Below are positions 1 through 10,830 of a stretch of 64,000 nucleotides of DNA, in pieces. The stretch is taken from positions 2,259,039-2,323,038 of the forward strand of contig NC_037253.1 in NCBI RefSeq assembly GCF_000002425.4, written 5' to 3'. The position numbers and the translations under genes were made by a program. Origin of the DNA: Physcomitrium patens. Taxonomy: Eukaryota; Streptophyta; Bryopsida; Funariales; Funariaceae. The notes beneath the pieces were generated by a model, which made no database searches, was not told the origin of the DNA, and saw only the letters and a list, made by a program, of their open reading frames with translations. Within the stretch, counting starts at the first letter, position 1, and each line of letters opens with the position of its first letter.

Positions 1-216
1 CATCAAATTGGTCCTTTTCTTTTCTGCTGACTCCTGTTATTGGAATCAAACGGAGCATTTCAGTATGCCCTAGCTGACTATAACGAGGTGACCGACCCTG
101 GCCTCTCAGTATTTGCACTGGAATTGGTCGTTGCTTCCAATATTTGAGGTAACTGAACATTAATAAAAATCCCCTTTCTTTATATTTTCACGGTATACTC
201 GTGTTACAACACGACA
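1..216 (-). repeat. E1 3' LTR (partial, cut by window start)
   Basis: This stretch matches the last 216 bases or so of the right LTR (about 7000-7215) and of the solo LTR ending at 44670. Shared features are the GGAGCATTTCAGTATG block and the TATTTTCACGGT block, ending GTTACAACACGACA. The inner edge at 216 is followed by a pyrimidine-rich run, as expected for a minus-strand element. Confidence 0.85.
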
Positions 217-231
217 TCTACCCCCTCTGAA
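217..231 (-). other. E1 polypurine tract
   Basis: On the minus strand this reads GGTTCAGAGGGGGTAGA directly before the 3' LTR. A purine run here is the expected plus-strand primer site of an LTR retrotransposon. Confidence 0.7.
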
Positions 232-299
232 CCTGTGCATCCTCCGGTATGCACCAATTTATCCAGTTACTCTTTGATTTAAAATATATTCTCTACGTC

Positions 300-1562
300 T
301 TTGTCTAGTTTGTCTTCGTCGCCTTTATTATCCAAACCACTTTCTTCTTCTTGCTGCAAAATCTCTATACCTTCATTAAGGTCTTCCATATTCATCTCCA
401 CGTGTCTTCATTTAAATATTTTTACTCGCTTCCCTGCAATTGGTATTTTCAATTTTGTACCATCTAACTCCCATAATGAGTAAATCGCATTATCATGAAC
501 AGTTGTTACTACATATGGTCCAAACCAACGTTCTGAAAATTTCCGCAAAGTACTATATTGATTATCCAGACTATTGTCATAAACAAGTACCTAGTCACCT
601 TCCTTGATTGCATTAGGTCTCGATCAATGTTGCTTATCGAATCGTGCCATATTTTGTAACCTTGTTCTTTTTAACCTTTCCAATGCTATCTGCACATCTT
701 CCGATCTTTGCTCCAATTGTTGAATCCTAATAGCCAAAAGTTCTTCTCTTGTTAATCCATCTTCCCATGGTGGCATACTCCAAGTAAGTACCTTTTCTTC
801 AATCGGCATAATTGGTTTTCAAACTGTCATAAGTTCTACTGGCATATATCCCGTCACTGAACTATGTGTTGTTCGATCAGTCCATAATGTAAATGACAAA
901 AGCCGTGGCCACTCTTTAACTTTCCCATTACAAGCTTTAACTAATGCTTTCACAATTGGTGGGTGACTACGTTCGCTTTTTGCATTCCCTTCCGGATTAT
1001 AAGCAGTAGTCAGTGATAGTTTAACTCCACATCTTTCAAAGAACTTATGAGCTTCTTGTGCATTTAATTCTCCAAGATTTGCAGTGATTTTTCCTATGCA
1101 TCCGTAGCGGCAAATGACATCTTCAAGCAAAAACCTACAAATCCCCTCTGTAGATTTTGTCCTCAATGCTCTTCCTTCTACTTGATTTGATAAATCTTCA
1201 CGAGCTAAAATCAAATATCTCATCTGCCATAACCCAACTGGCATAATAACCAAATCAACAATCCATTTAAAATGAATAGCCAGAGGATACGTAGGATGAA
1301 GACCATCTCGATGTCAGATATTAGAATACGATTGACAAATTTCACATGACTCTACAAATGAGAGTACATCTCGATACATATTTTTCCACCAATATCGTTC
1401 CTTGAGTTTAGCAAAAGTAGCCCAGATTCCTCTATGCCCTACCCATAAACTATCATGAAACTCTTTTAATAATTTTAGTTTTTCTTCCTTTTTGCCTATC
1501 ACTCGTTGTGGCATCCCAATTCCTTTCTTCAGTCTCTTCCATAAGAATCCATCTCGAAGCAA
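300..1562 (-). pseudogene. E1 integrase, broken
   Basis: The zinc-binding N-terminus lies at 1314-1562 (HDSLWVGH ... CEIC, an H-H-C-C arrangement). The catalytic core follows at 819-1253, with the region CRYGCIGKITANLGELNAQE around the second acidic site and AYNPEGNAKSE in the place of the usual final acidic motif. The C-terminal part continues at 624-809 (LTREELLAIRIQQLEQRSED) and down to about 300 in shifted frames, including ERWFGPY, a typical post-integrase beta-barrel motif. Several stops separate these pieces. The usual D before the second site is replaced (N-L-G), a further sign of inactivation. The style differs from chromoviral integrases in this same window. Confidence 0.8.
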
Positions 1563-1619
1563 AAATCCATATACTTTTTTTCTTATTTATTTGAATTTTT
1601 CTGTAGACTAATTTTTGTG

Positions 1620-2238
1620 CTTAGTCAAGGTATTCAAGTAATGACCAATATCTAATAATTCTCCTTCATAAGATTCTTCAAAGAAATAGCTTGTCTTCTC
1701 TGTTGAGATTTGATATTGAATAGAATTTCAATTCGACGTCATCAATGTCTTCAACCATTTTGTCCTCCCTCTCGTATCTTACTAGAGATAGCATGTCTGC
1801 TACTAAATTATCCTTCCCAGTAACATGCTTAAATTCTGGATTTAGTGACTTAATATAAGCAATCTATCTCAACATTGTAATATCTGGCGTTGAACAGTTA
1901 ATAATCATTCCAAGCAATGGCAAGCAATCTGTTTCAATTACTACTGTTGCCTCAATCAAATAGTCCTTTTCAGCTTTCATAGCCGAAACAACTCCCCAAA
2001 GTTCTCTTTTAACTTGCGAATATGCACGTTGACAAATACTTAAAACTTTAGCTCCAAATCGAACTACGAATCTATTTCCACTTGAATCATCTTGACCCAC
2101 AACCCATGCAAAGGCAATTGGACCAGTGACCACAGTAAGAATCACTGGTCTATTACACTTATAATCAACCTTCCTTAATATTGAAGGTGACATCAATAAT
2201 TTTTTCAATCTTTGCATTGCTTGAATATGCCTTTCTTC
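1620..2238 (-). pseudogene. E1 RNase H domain, broken
   Basis: The frame at 1864-2217 has a Ty3-type RNase H: a strand-turn-strand with GNRFVVRFGAKVLS, then SQVKRELWGVVSAMKAEKDY and VVIETDCLPLLGMI. After a stop it continues into SLNPEFKHVTGKDN and LVADMLSL (about 1760-1830), matching the C-terminal end of RNase H domains (HVxGxxNxxADxLSR). The first catalytic D of the usual VDAS motif appears altered (VVTGP). Confidence 0.75.
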
Positions 2239-3679
2239 CTATTTAAATCGGTAGCCCCTGCATAACAGTTTATATAATGGATCTGCTATGTGAGCATAAT
2301 GAGGGATCCAGATTCGATAAAATACACATGCACCTAAAAACCTGCAAACCTCTATTAAAGAATCACAATCCTCTTTCATCCTTCCAATTGCATCAACTTT
2401 AGTTGGATCTGGTTTTCTTCCGTAAGATCTACATAAATATCCAAAAATCACAACCTCTCATACTATAAATATGGACTTCATATCTGATAATGTAAGATGA
2501 ACTTCTCGAAGCCGAGTTAAAATCTTTTTATAATCTTGTATATGATCAACAACATATTTGCGACACCCCCTCTTGTCTAGAGTTTCATCCTTGTCTCCTT
2601 CTTTGCTCCTTTTTATAGAAACATCATCCAAAAAAGGCATAGTCTTCTCCGGAATAAAATCTCTCAATACCTTATTCATTCCATTCATCATATGCACAAC
2701 TGAGTTGGTTGCACCTTGAGGAAGAGTGCACATTCTAATCAATCTAAGTGTTGTCTTCATCATCGTTATATCTCTACTTCCTTCGGCAAGTTGAAATTGA
2801 TCATAACCTAAATACAAGTCACCCATTGAATAGATCGCCCTTCTTGCAAATGCCTCAGTAAATTCATCCACAATAGGTCCAATTCCTGTGTTCCTGACAG
2901 TTATTGCATTCACCGGTTGCATATCTTGAATAAACCATAGTGACCCATTCTTCTTAGGTATCGTAAACCATCGACTAGAATACGGCACAAATGAGGGTTC
3001 CAATATTTTTCATCTTTATCTTTTTTCTTAATAGTTCCACCAATTTAGGTAAATGTGTCTTCGATACTGGAATCGGTCTTTGATTCCAAGGTACATGTAG
3101 TATAGTGAAGATAACCATAGGTGTTATAATATTCGGATCCACACACTCAATTTCATGAGATTCGAAGGTAAACGATCTACCTTGTTTAGCCAACATCTTT
3201 TTGAAGCAAGTAATTTCCTTCAGCAATAAAGAACCATCAAAACCAATCTTCAATTCTTCAAAATTCTCTTTAGTAAACTGATGTCCAATACTCATTGGAT
3301 CTATTAAACTTGCTTCTTTTGATGCTTCTCTCATTTGTTCCTTAGAATCTTCTGATAATCGTTTGGCAACAGGCTTTACCTTCTTATCTACCATTTTATA
3401 TCTTGTCTCTACAGTGACTTTTGGTGCTTGAAAAGATTCAAGTATGGTATAAACCTCTCTTGAATGAATCTCAACAATCTTATCATTATCTCCTAACCCA
3501 ATAGATGTAATCAATTCCAATGAATCTTCCAGTCCATTTTCTTCATAAACACCTAAAATCCTCTCATCATCTTGCAATGTACCTAATTTGTGTAATTCTC
3601 CTTCAATATTATATAATCTTTTTCTTTCTTTTCTTTTAAAATCATCAACTTTCTTATACATAATATTTCCATTCTCCAA
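2239..3679 (-). pseudogene. E1 reverse transcriptase, broken
   Basis: Three pieces follow each other on the minus strand. 2975-3679 covers the linker and the N-terminal fingers (HVPWNQRPIPVS). 2458-3003 has WFTIPKKNGSLWFIQDM, NAITVRNTGIGPIVDEF, DLYLGYDQFQ and PFLDDVSIK; FLDD is the YxDD-type catalytic site. 2239-2451 has GRKPDPTKVD and FLGACVFYRIWIPHYA, the thumb and connection. The NAITVRNTGI and LGYDQF style is one that I associate with Ty3-like elements of fungi and seed-free plants rather than with common seed-plant families. Frames change at about 3000 and 2455. Confidence 0.82.
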
Positions 3680-3756
3680 TATACCAATAAAACTCGCATC
3701 AAAGGCACCTTTATCTTGCGAGAGTACCTCCTCTTTTGTACCTCCATAATCTCGCT

Positions 3757-4260
3757 TTATAGTGGTACCTCCCCAAAATCCTTAAATCCTTCAACAATCT
3801 TTGGCAATGGTTTCTCCCTCAACCTATCTCGATTCCATTCATGGTTAGAAGATACTGTTAGAAATTGTACAGCTTTCTTTCCCATCTTTGCTACGTACCC
3901 TGCATAAGCAAAACCATCGCCAAGTACTTTTGTTTCCATCCGTGTTGCCGTAATATAAGGTTGTCTTAAAATCAACGGATAAGATGTTGTATCTTGAACA
4001 AAAAAATATTACTCCATTGCAACATCCCCAATCCGAATTTTGACATTTGGACAAGCTCCATATAATTCGCCCCATGTGTTATTAGTTACTCGTATTGCCC
4101 ATCCATGTTCCATATCAATTGGCTATTTTTGCTTCTTATAAAGATCTTTAGACATAAGATTTATTTCAGAACCATGGTCGACTAAAGCAACAATTGGTTC
4201 TTCTATATCTCCTACTTTCACCAATACCTCAGTAGTTGCCCTTGCCCAATACTTTTGAGT
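3757..4260 (-). pseudogene. E1 retroviral-type aspartic protease, broken
   Basis: Around 4160-4240 the minus strand encodes EPIVALVDHGSEINLMS, the D-x-G-S active-site pattern of retropepsins, followed by ELYGACPNVKIRIGDV and then, at 3757-3975, ILRQPYITATRMETKVL. Stops and a frame change separate the parts. It lies between the zinc-knuckle region and RT, the expected order. Confidence 0.75.
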
Positions 4261-4269
4261 ATAATGGCT

Positions 4270-5250
4270 CTAAGTTTTCATTTCCTTATCACTATAATCT
4301 TCGAAACGTACTCGTTGATTATACCCATTCTTTTCATTTGTTGATTGCTTGTAACCAATATCAACCTCTTCTTTATCTTTATATATTCTTGCATCAATAG
4401 CATGACTCATTCCAATTTCACCCATTAATTGCCTCTTTTGCTTAATGCTGTCAATAATAACATCATGAAACTCTTTCTTTCCAATTTCCAAAACTTCTTT
4501 CAATGTGAATTCCATCTTAGCATTTAATATACGTTCTTCCAACTCTCTTTTCAAATTTGTTGCCGCTTCAATGTCAGAAAGTAGCTTATAAGCAATTGAT
4601 TTGCCCTTATCTTTTGTCTATCTTATTTTTTCTTCTAATGATGCTGAGGTATCCTTTACAGGCAATTCTTGTGAAGCTGCCTCCCGAGCCTTGTCTCCTC
4701 GAATTTGCCTCTTAGAAGAATTTTCTTCTCTCGTATCATCAAAATTTCCTCGTCTCTTTTCTTCCATCAAAGCTTCATGTTGGCTCTTAGCAATATATGC
4801 ATGAACTGAAAGAGATTAAACAGGATCCTCCCAACCTATTGCACCTCATATTGTAGCTGCAGTCCTCAATAGCGCTTCTCGAGATAATTTCCCTTCTTTC
4901 ATTGTAGAAATGGCAGAAGCCCAAAATTCACTAGTTTTCGTACTTCCACCAAGGTCATCATCTACTCTAGCACCATAACTTGCACTTTCTCGTGTTGCTG
5001 TTTTGCGCTCTTTTAGGTAATCTTGAACCAACGCTCTCATTCTTCCCTTACCAAAATTGGTTTGAAGAAGATCCTCCCTATCTTTTAATGCTATCTTTCC
5101 ATCTTTCCAGCAAATAATTCCTTGTCGTATCATATTATTAAATTCATTGCAATCTTTCCTAGTGTATGAAGCGTCATGACATCAAATGCATCTTCGTATA
5201 TATCTTTGTTTTGAAACATTCTTTGAATTATTTTTAGAAGTATTCTCTTC
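4270..5250 (-). pseudogene. E1 gag C-terminal/nucleocapsid linker, broken
   Basis: Near 5170-5200 the minus strand has a damaged zinc knuckle: C, a stop in place of one residue, C, then Y where H is expected, and TRKDC. Downstream are KDGKIALKDREDLLQTNFGK (4846-5133), a charged K/E-rich segment and FTLKEVLEIGKKEFHDVIID (4270-4554), regions that link gag to protease in this family. Stops interrupt it at several points. Confidence 0.65.
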
Positions 5251-5283
5251 AAGTCTTGCCAATTTGATTTGAAGATCTTGCAT

Positions 5284-6129
5284 TCATTGCATAATTTCTT
5301 CCATCCCCATATCTGCTTTCTTTGATAAGGATGTCGAAGGTTGAACAGTAGGTATTGTTGGTGGTGTTGTATGTACTGGAGCTTTGGGTGCTTGTATTGT
5401 TTTTGGAATATTGCTCCTATCCTTCCTCCTTTCTCCTTTTGTAAACAATCCCACTACATCTTCAACGTTCTTCCACTTTGTTGTTAATCCTTCATCTTCT
5501 TCTTTGTCTTCAAGAAGGAGTTCTAATTTCCCTTGCAATTCTCCATCAGCAGCTTGAAGAAATAGATCAACTTTGTTCGGCTCCAATGTCAATTTTTCTA
5601 CCTTCGATAATTGAGAGTACTGCCTCTCAAATTCCCTTAGTAGCTATGTTGCTTGCAAATTCTTATTAGGCCGTTCAATCCATTCTAGAAATAGCTTCTT
5701 AGTAACGCAATCAACATCTTCTAAGAAATATTTGACTTTCAATGCATGTGAGAAAACCTCCCATGAATTCCCATAATGATCCGTAATCGATGTAATATGG
5801 TCTCTTATCTCTAGTATCGTAGCAAGTCCAAATAATTCAACCATTTTCTTCTCAGAAACCTGATTAAATTCCATTTCACGAACATAACATCTTAAATACT
5901 TTGAAATATTCCTTCCATCAAATTGATCAATTTTATTGACCACTGCTTGCAATGCTTTGGTTGCCAAAGCTTCTTTTCGATCATTGCTTTGTTGTTGCTG
6001 CATTGATAATGAGAAGGCTTGAAACATACTAGTAATAGACGGATCCATGTGCATACCTTCTCCTTTAAAAGAACCCCCACAAGAAACTCTTCCCAAAGAT
6101 CCTTCAAAATTTTTATTTTCATTTTCCAT
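5284..6129 (-). pseudogene. E1 gag, broken in two
   Basis: The start at 6129 (MENENKNFEG) lies 70 bases inside the PBS, the right place for gag. Residues 60-160 form a gag-like fold: KIDQFDGRNISKYLRCYVRE, MVELFGLATILEIRDHI and FLEWIERP. The second part, 5284-5592, continues with KVDLFLQAADGELQGKLELL and then a proline/threonine-rich stretch. A stop or frameshift separates the two at about 5600-5640. Capsid role is inferred from position and similarity to Ty3 gag. Confidence 0.75.
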
Positions 6130-6180
6130 AAAAATAAAAATAAAATCAAACGAAATCCAATACCTTCCATTTCAAGCTTT

Positions 6181-6196
6181 CACGTCAGATTCACCA
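6181..6196 (-). other. E1 primer binding site
   Basis: Four bases inside the 5' LTR the minus strand reads TGGTGAATCTGACGTG. It begins with the TGG that pairs with the CCA end of a tRNA. I could not assign the tRNA. Confidence 0.6.
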
Positions 6197-6200
6197 CTTA

Positions 6201-7215
6201 TGTCGTATTACATGCTTTCCTGCTCGAGAACGCACTGGGCGTCTGGTTGTAGAAGGTAGTATGGAGATTCGCTAATATTCAAGCAGTCTATCAGTTTTTG
6301 ACTGTTGAAATATAAACAATTACAAGAATATATTGTAAATCTATACGGATGTCCTTCGACTGCTCGCCAAAGTCCTTTTTGCCCTAGCCGATAGGTCTCT
6401 AGACATTACAGAGAACCCCGAACAACCCAAACTACTAATCTTCGATACCGCTTTATACTCACGATCTTCTATCCACTGACTGTCTCATTAGATTAACCCA
6501 ATAAATTTCATTCACTCCGCACACTCAATCCCACAGATACCTTTTTAATTCTTCAATCATAGACGTAACTTCGATTTCACAAAACATTCAAGAGTTATCA
6601 CATCCACTTCATTAAAAATCCCGATTCACAAATACAATACCGACTTTAGCAACGATTGCCTTAGACTTCACAAAACCCTATGAAGAAAAAAAACCTCAAT
6701 TTTTTATCTTTTTTTCCCTCCCAAAGCATGAAGCTAGCTCTCCGACCCTTCTAAAAAAATCTTATTCTCTCTCCCTTCATTTCTTAATCTATCCTCTCTT
6801 TTAACCCTAATTCTCTCCTTTTTCAAATCCTAGCCTCTAAATTTCTTCAATCTTTCGTCTTGGATCCGGAATTGGCTCCCGCCGTCAGCGCTTTCTCTGA
6901 CCAATTCAGGTCTCATATTGGCTAAGAGGCCCGTAGTAAGATTTGGATTGGATGTCTTGAAATTGGATCCAATTGGCTCTTCGAACCAAGTTCACCTGTC
7001 ATTGAATTGGTCCTTTTTCTTTCAGCTCATTCTTGTTATTGGAATCGAACGGAGCATTTCAGTATGCCCCAACTGACTGTAACGGGGTGACTGACCCTGG
7101 CCTCTCAGTATTTGCACTGGAATTGGTCGTTGCTCCCAATATTCGAGGTAACTAAACATTAATAAAAGTCCTCTTTCTTTATATTTTCACGGTCTACTCG
7201 TGTTACAACACAACA
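6201..7215 (-). repeat. E1 5' LTR
   Basis: About 1015 bases bounded by TGTCGTATTAC at the left and ACAACACAACA at the right (plus-strand reading). The right third matches 1-216, and the whole matches the solo LTR at 43313-44670, which is longer because of an internal duplication. Confidence 0.85.
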
Positions 7216-7883
7216 ACGATTAAAATCTTGAGAATCAAGGAAAAGTATATAGGAGTTGTAGAGGTTAATTAAGGTGCCAGACTGTGATAGTCATGAGCCG
7301 AGGGCCATCGCTGTGATAGTGTGAGCCGGGGTAAGCTTGGTGCTACCTCTTTTCTTTTGTTTGTTATTTTCTTTGAATAAGAAGATTGAGAGTTTTTGAA
7401 TATTGTGAAGTGTATTATGGAATGGAAATGTGATTGGTATTATTTGAGAAGAAGAAAGATTGAATGCTGAAATCTGATTGTAGTTCAGTAGATAGAATGA
7501 GTCTGTGTTTATGTGAAATACTGTAATGTGAATGGCAGTTCTGTGTGAAGAATTCCAGTGATTGGAGTAAAGGTAATTGTGTGCTGAAAGCTGTGAAGGT
7601 GCAATATTACAGTTGAAGATTATGAAGGTGAATATATTGGTGGAAATAGCAGTTATTGGTATGACTGCATTGTTGTAAGGAAGAGATCGATAAGGTGAAG
7701 GAAGAGATTATAGTTTCCTTGAGTATTCAGATATTGAAAATAGAGACGATACATTCAGGAGGTAATTGATTGTGTGACCCTAATGTGAATGCTTAAGCAA
7801 CTAGTCATTTTCTGTATTCGAATCCCCCTATACAGGTTTATTCTTGGAGTTTTTTTTCGAAATAAGTAAAATAAGCAATCACA
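7216..7883 (+). repeat. LTR X, 5'-truncated copy
   Basis: This matches, in inverted orientation, 47488-48070 plus 46119-46213. Shared landmarks are GAGAATCAAGGAAAAGTATA, GTGAGCCGGGGTAAGCTT, GATTGTGTGACCCTAATG, GCTTAAGCAACTAGT and the end AATCACA. E1 cut it at 7215/7216, so its true start is missing. It runs without a gap into the reverse transcriptase of family Z. Confidence 0.8.
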
Positions 7884-8860
7884 AGGTGTCTCAGTACAAA
7901 GATTTAATTATGGAATTTAGGAATGTCTTTACATGGTCTTATTTAGATCTAAGAGGGATTCTAGCATACATTGTGGAACATCACATTCCTTTATTTCCTA
8001 GTACTATTTCCATTAGACGAAAAGAACGCATGATGAATCCAAAATTGTACATATAGTAAAAGTAGAATTGGAGCGACTTTTCAAGTTGGATTCATTAAAC
8101 CAGTAGAAATCACAAGTTGGATGTCTCCAATGGTATTGATAAAGAAGAAAAATGGAAAATTCCATATATGCATTGATTATAGAGCCTTGAACAAGTATAC
8201 TTGTAAAGATCACTTCCCTCTTCCATTCATGAATACCATTCTAGATGAAGTGGCTAGACACGAGCTCTATACTTTTATGGATGGTTACTCAAGCTATAAT
8301 CAAATTTCAATAGCACCAAAAGACTAGCATAAAATAGCCTTTATCACACTATGAGGAACATTCATTTATGTAGTCGTGCCTTTTAGTCTTTGCAATGCAC
8401 CATCTGCATTTCAACGAGCAATGACATATGCATTCTCGGACCTCTTATACAAGTCAATGATGGTTTTTATTGATGACTTTAGTATTCAATTTAAGGCTAT
8501 AGACCACTTAAGTTGGGTAAAAGAGGCATTAACTCGATGTCATCAAATTGGTATAGCCATTAATCTTGAAAAATTTTATTTGGTAGTACGACAAGATGCA
8601 TTGCTTGGTTATATTGTATCTCAAGCAAGGAAAGAACCAAACACTGAGAAGGTTAAAGTGATAGTAGAATTACATCCACCAAAAGATGTGAATGGAATAC
8701 GGAAGGTTTATGGTCATATAGGTTGATATAGAGATACCATGAAGGACTATGCAACTTCAATAGCCTCCATCACTAACCTAATGAAGAAGGGGACTAAATT
8801 CTAATAGATAGAGGAGTGTCAAAGAGGATTTGATGAGTTGAAGGATAAACTCACTAGTTT
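7884..8860 (+). pseudogene. Z-family Ty3 reverse transcriptase, broken
   Basis: The frame opens with SQYKDLIMEFRNVFTWSYLD, the usual lead-in to RT. It continues with WMSPMVLIKKKNGK, YRALNKYTCKDHFPLPF, LYTFMDGYSSYNQISIAPKD, CNAPSAFQRAMTYAFSDLL and VFIDDFSIQ (the IDD of the catalytic site). In-frame stops sit where conserved W, Q or R codons are expected, for example TGA before GTFIYV. No chromoviral features are seen. The upstream gag-protease half is missing here; a matching half lies at 48137-51363 on the other strand. Confidence 0.85.
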
Positions 8861-9345
8861 TTCAGTTCTGAGACCTCCAGATTGGTCCAAACCATTTCAT
8901 ATATACTATGATGCTTGAGTAGTAGCATTAGGAAGCGCGTTATATCAACCAACTAATGGAAGCAAGGTATACTATCCTATAGCATTTGCTAGTAGGTAAT
9001 TATCAGCAGCAGAGAGAAATTACACTACTACAGAACAAGAATGTTTGACAATGGTATTTTCGACAAAGAAATTTTGACATTACTTGATAATGAATCGTGT
9101 AGTCATTTTTGTAGACCACATGGCTATCAAATATTTGGTGAATAAGCCAGACTTAAATGCAAGACTTGCATGATGGGTACTACTGCTGGCAGAGTTAGAT
9201 TATACAGTTCATTACAAGCCAGGAAAGATGCATCTCCAAGCAGATCATTTGTCAAGAATTTCTAATAAATTGAGAATGAAGGATGTAGATGATGAGTTTT
9301 CAGATAGTAAATTATTCATGATAAAGGCCATTCCTATATGATACA
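8861..9345 (+). pseudogene. Z-family RNase H, broken
   Basis: Readable motifs are LRPPDWSKPFHIYYDA, IAFASR followed by a stop and LSAAERNYTTTEQECLTMVF, then VIFVDHMAIKYLVNKPDLNA and YKPGKMHLQADHLSRIS. These are the standard Ty3 RNase H strands and the ADHLSR tail. At least three stops interrupt it. Confidence 0.8.
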
Positions 9346-10585
9346 ACCACTTGACAAAAATTTTATCATCTCAAACTTATCCTAAAAGATTAGACAAAGA
9401 AGAGAGGCGAAAGATTAGGGTGAACAGTACACATTTCATCTTATTAGGTGGAAAGCTCTACAGGAGGGGCATTGATGGAATTCTAAGAAGATGCATGATA
9501 TATGAAGAAGTTCCTATTATCCTAGAAGCTTGCCATGATAGTGCTTGTGGTGGTCATTTTTCAGGAAGACTCACCTCACAAAAAATCTTAAGAGCAGGGT
9601 ATTTCTAGCCCACTCTCTTTACAGATGCAGAGGCCCACGCTCGATGTTGTGATACATGCCATGGATATACACATAATGGTCTACACATGCAATTGCCTTT
9701 GCATCCACTACTGCCATTAGCACCTTTAGAACAATGAAGAATTGACTATGTTGGACCTATAGTATCCACTTCTTCAAAGAGAAACCAATTTATTATAGTG
9801 GCCATAGAATACTTGACCAAATGGGCTGAAGCCAAGGGAGTGAAGTGTTTAGATAGTAAACAAACTATAATTTTTTTATATGAAAATATCATTGTAAGAT
9901 TTGGAAGCCCAAAAATCTTAATAAGTGATAGAGGAACTCATTTCCTCAATGAGAATGTCAAAGAAATCACATCTATCTTTACCATCTAACATCGAAAAAC
10001 TACACCTTATCACCCTCAAACCAGTGGAAGAGCAAAATGAATGAATCAAACGTTAGTAAGGATTTTACACAAAACTGTAGTAGACAACAAGAAGGATTGG
10101 GATGTGAAGCTCACAGCAGCTCTTTGAGCATATAGATTCACATATAAGGTAACTACAAGTACTACACCATTTGCATTGATGTATGGAATAGAAGCCATTT
10201 TACTCATTGAGCTTGAAATACCTTCATTACGGATTGCAAACCAGGAAAGGTTGGACTGGTCGAGATCAGTGAAAGATAAGATGGAACAATTAGAAGCTTT
10301 GCATGAGTTTAGAAAAATGGCAATCCAAAATATTGAGGCCATTCAATGCCAAAGAAAGGTAACTTTTGATAAAAAGATTAAAAAGAGGGCATTGGAGCTT
10401 GGTATGTGAGTCATACTTCAAGATGTACAAAAAATGGAATTCTCAAGAAAATTTGATGCTGTATGGATTCGCCCTTATATTGTGGTGGATGTCTCCACCA
10501 ACAACTCTATACAATTGAAGACCTTAGATGGCTCATTATTTCCTACACGAACAATAGGAGAACGGTCTAAAGAATACAAAGTGTG
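9346..10585 (+). pseudogene. Z-family integrase, broken
   Basis: 9351-9608 holds the zinc-binding domain (CHDSACGGHFSGRLTSQKIL, later CDTC after a stop). The core follows with DYVGPIV, EYLTKWAEAKG, ILISDRGTHFLNENV and PYHPQTSGRAK, where the expected final acidic residue region is damaged. The C-terminal part (10176-10409) has VTFDKKIKKRALELGM, and the frame ends at 10585 with FPTRTIGERSKEYKV and a stop. Stops interrupt it at 9606, about 9735, 9988 and elsewhere. Confidence 0.82.
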
Positions 10586-10830
10586 ACGATAGGAACAAAA
10601 TTCTTTTATAGATTATATTTTTTTAATATCAAATAGTATGTTGGAGAGCAAAATAGAAGCTATAAAAGATCAATATTAATCAACCCTCAAAGACGGTTGA
10701 TTGGAGATTTATTAGCAACCACAAAGGTGAAATACTAGCTAAGTGCCTCTTTTTATAATATTCTTATTATATCTCAAATTTTTCTTCTTCTCTTATTCTT
10801 TTTTTATTTCTTTATAGTTCCAAGAGAGGA
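10586..10830 (+). other. Z 3' untranslated leader to polypurine tract
   Basis: No coding frame. It ends in CCAAGAGAGGA just before a TGTTAATATT start, which would serve as a polypurine tract. Confidence 0.4.

Larger units (their letters stand above)
1..7215 (-). mobile_element. E1: Ty3/gypsy LTR retrotransposon, near full length, decayed
   Basis: Read on the minus strand the order is 5' LTR (6201-7215), PBS, gag, zinc-knuckle linker, protease, RT, RNase H, integrase, polypurine tract and 3' LTR (1-216, cut by the window edge). LTR termini are the extended inverted pair TGTCGT/ACGACA. Coding parts fall in several frames with many in-frame stops, so the element cannot make a full polyprotein. 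The right LTR ends inside another LTR (family X, resuming at 7216), so E1 inserted into it. The left flank lies outside the window, so the target-site duplication cannot be checked. The protein type is not a chromovirus; no chromodomain is seen. Confidence 0.88.
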
